From Phycisphaerales bacterium (GTDB taxonomy: Bacteria > Planctomycetota > Phycisphaerae > Phycisphaerales > UBA1924), in assembly GCA_029260515.1 (NCBI GenBank), contig JAJDDC010000095.1:83579-147578 (forward strand): a stretch of DNA of 64,000 nucleotides, given 5' to 3'. This document shows, in pieces, positions 63,680-64,000 of the stretch. Under the pieces are notes generated by a model. It saw nothing but the letters and a program-made list of their open reading frames with translations, made no database searches and was not told where the DNA came from. The translations under genes were made by a program, and so were the position numbers. How positions within the stretch are numbered: the first letter of the stretch is position 1; each line of letters starts with the position of its first letter.

Positions 63680-64000
63680 CAATTGAAGAGTTTGATCCTG
63701 GCTCAGATTGAACGCTGGCGGCATGGCTAAAACATGCAAGTCGAACGAGAACCGGGCTTCGGCCCGGGGACAGTGGCGAAAGGGCGAGGAATACGATCGA
63801 ACGTGCCCCGAGGTGGGGGATAGCGTCGGGAAACTGACGGTAATACCCCATGTCCTCTACGGAGAAAAGGTTTACCGCCTTGGGAGCGGCGATCGTCCTA
63901 TCAGGTTGTTGGTGAGGTAACGGCTCACCAAGCCGAAGACGGGTAGCGGGTGTGAGAGCATGACCCGCCGCATCGGGACTGAGACACTGCCCGGACTCCT
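63680..64000 (+). rRNA. 16S ribosomal RNA (5' 321 bases; 3' end outside window)
   Basis: The universal segment AGAGTTTGATCCTGGCTCAG starts at 63687 (E. coli position 8), placing the 5' end at 63680. It continues with ATTGAACGCTGGCGGCATGG and CATGCAAGTCGAACG and reaches the conserved ACTGAGACACTGCCC and GGACTCCT just before the window ends. The GCATGGCTAAAACATGCAAG variant supports a planctomycete of the Phycisphaerae. Confidence 0.97.

Overview
The window is about 70% GC and almost certainly comes from a planctomycete of the class Phycisphaerae. The evidence is: an alternative complex III operon joined to a caa3-type oxidase operon; a DUF1800/DUF1501 pair; four secreted proteins with the same Cys-bounded two-repeat dockerin-like C-terminus ending in GCP; Kdo genes (kdsA, waaA) that imply a lipopolysaccharide outer membrane; and the start of a 16S rRNA gene whose first 320 bases look planctomycetal. 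No CRISPR array, insertion sequence, integrase or prophage was seen. The window reads as core chromosome.

Layout. 1-4857 (minus): cytochrome c maturation (ccsA-like, cut by the window edge; resB) and an amidohydrolase. 4969-5823: OmpA/Pal lipoprotein with a terminator. 5906-12863 (minus): aa3/caa3 oxidase operon (small membrane protein, SCO copper chaperone, coxB with a fused cytochrome c, coxA, coxC, coxD with a long His-rich tail, unknown membrane protein). 13030-21936 (minus): complete alternative complex III, actABCDEF. 22169-23560 (plus): heme A synthase, divergent from act. Together these make a respiratory island of assembly factors, quinol:cytochrome c oxidoreductase and terminal oxidase. 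Fur-box-like palindromes lie in front of both ctaA/actA and the cox operon.

23694-26659: DUF1800 and DUF1501. 26631-28661 (minus): two paralogous zinc-ribbon membrane proteins, a small acidic membrane protein, and sodA with its own terminator. 29387-35675 (plus): a sigma-70 factor, a PilT ATPase, a membrane-anchored GspE/PilB-like protein with degraded ATPase motifs, and a CvpA-like protein with a very large extracytoplasmic part. 35722-40844 (minus): glmU(N)-prs-L25-pth-S6-ssb-L9. 40910-47269: tRNA-Gln, SWIM and SNF2 proteins, tRNA-Lys, waaA and tRNA-Val. 47670-51544: secreted dockerin-tailed proteins and kdsA. 51698-53521 (minus): L27, an SRAP protein and an unknown secreted protein. 53679-58399 (plus): a GNAT protein, dnaA, a DegT aminotransferase and L28. 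58543-60498: a secreted C39-like protein with the same dockerin tail. 60597-63205: mcsA-mcsB-comF. 63206-64000: rRNA promoter, leader and 5' part of 16S rRNA.

The least explained parts are the PilT/pseudo-GspE/CvpA cluster, the Cys-clamped tail module on four exported proteins, and a structured intergenic stretch at 47334-47640 that ends in a minus-strand terminator. All functional calls rest on motifs read by eye; no database search was run.
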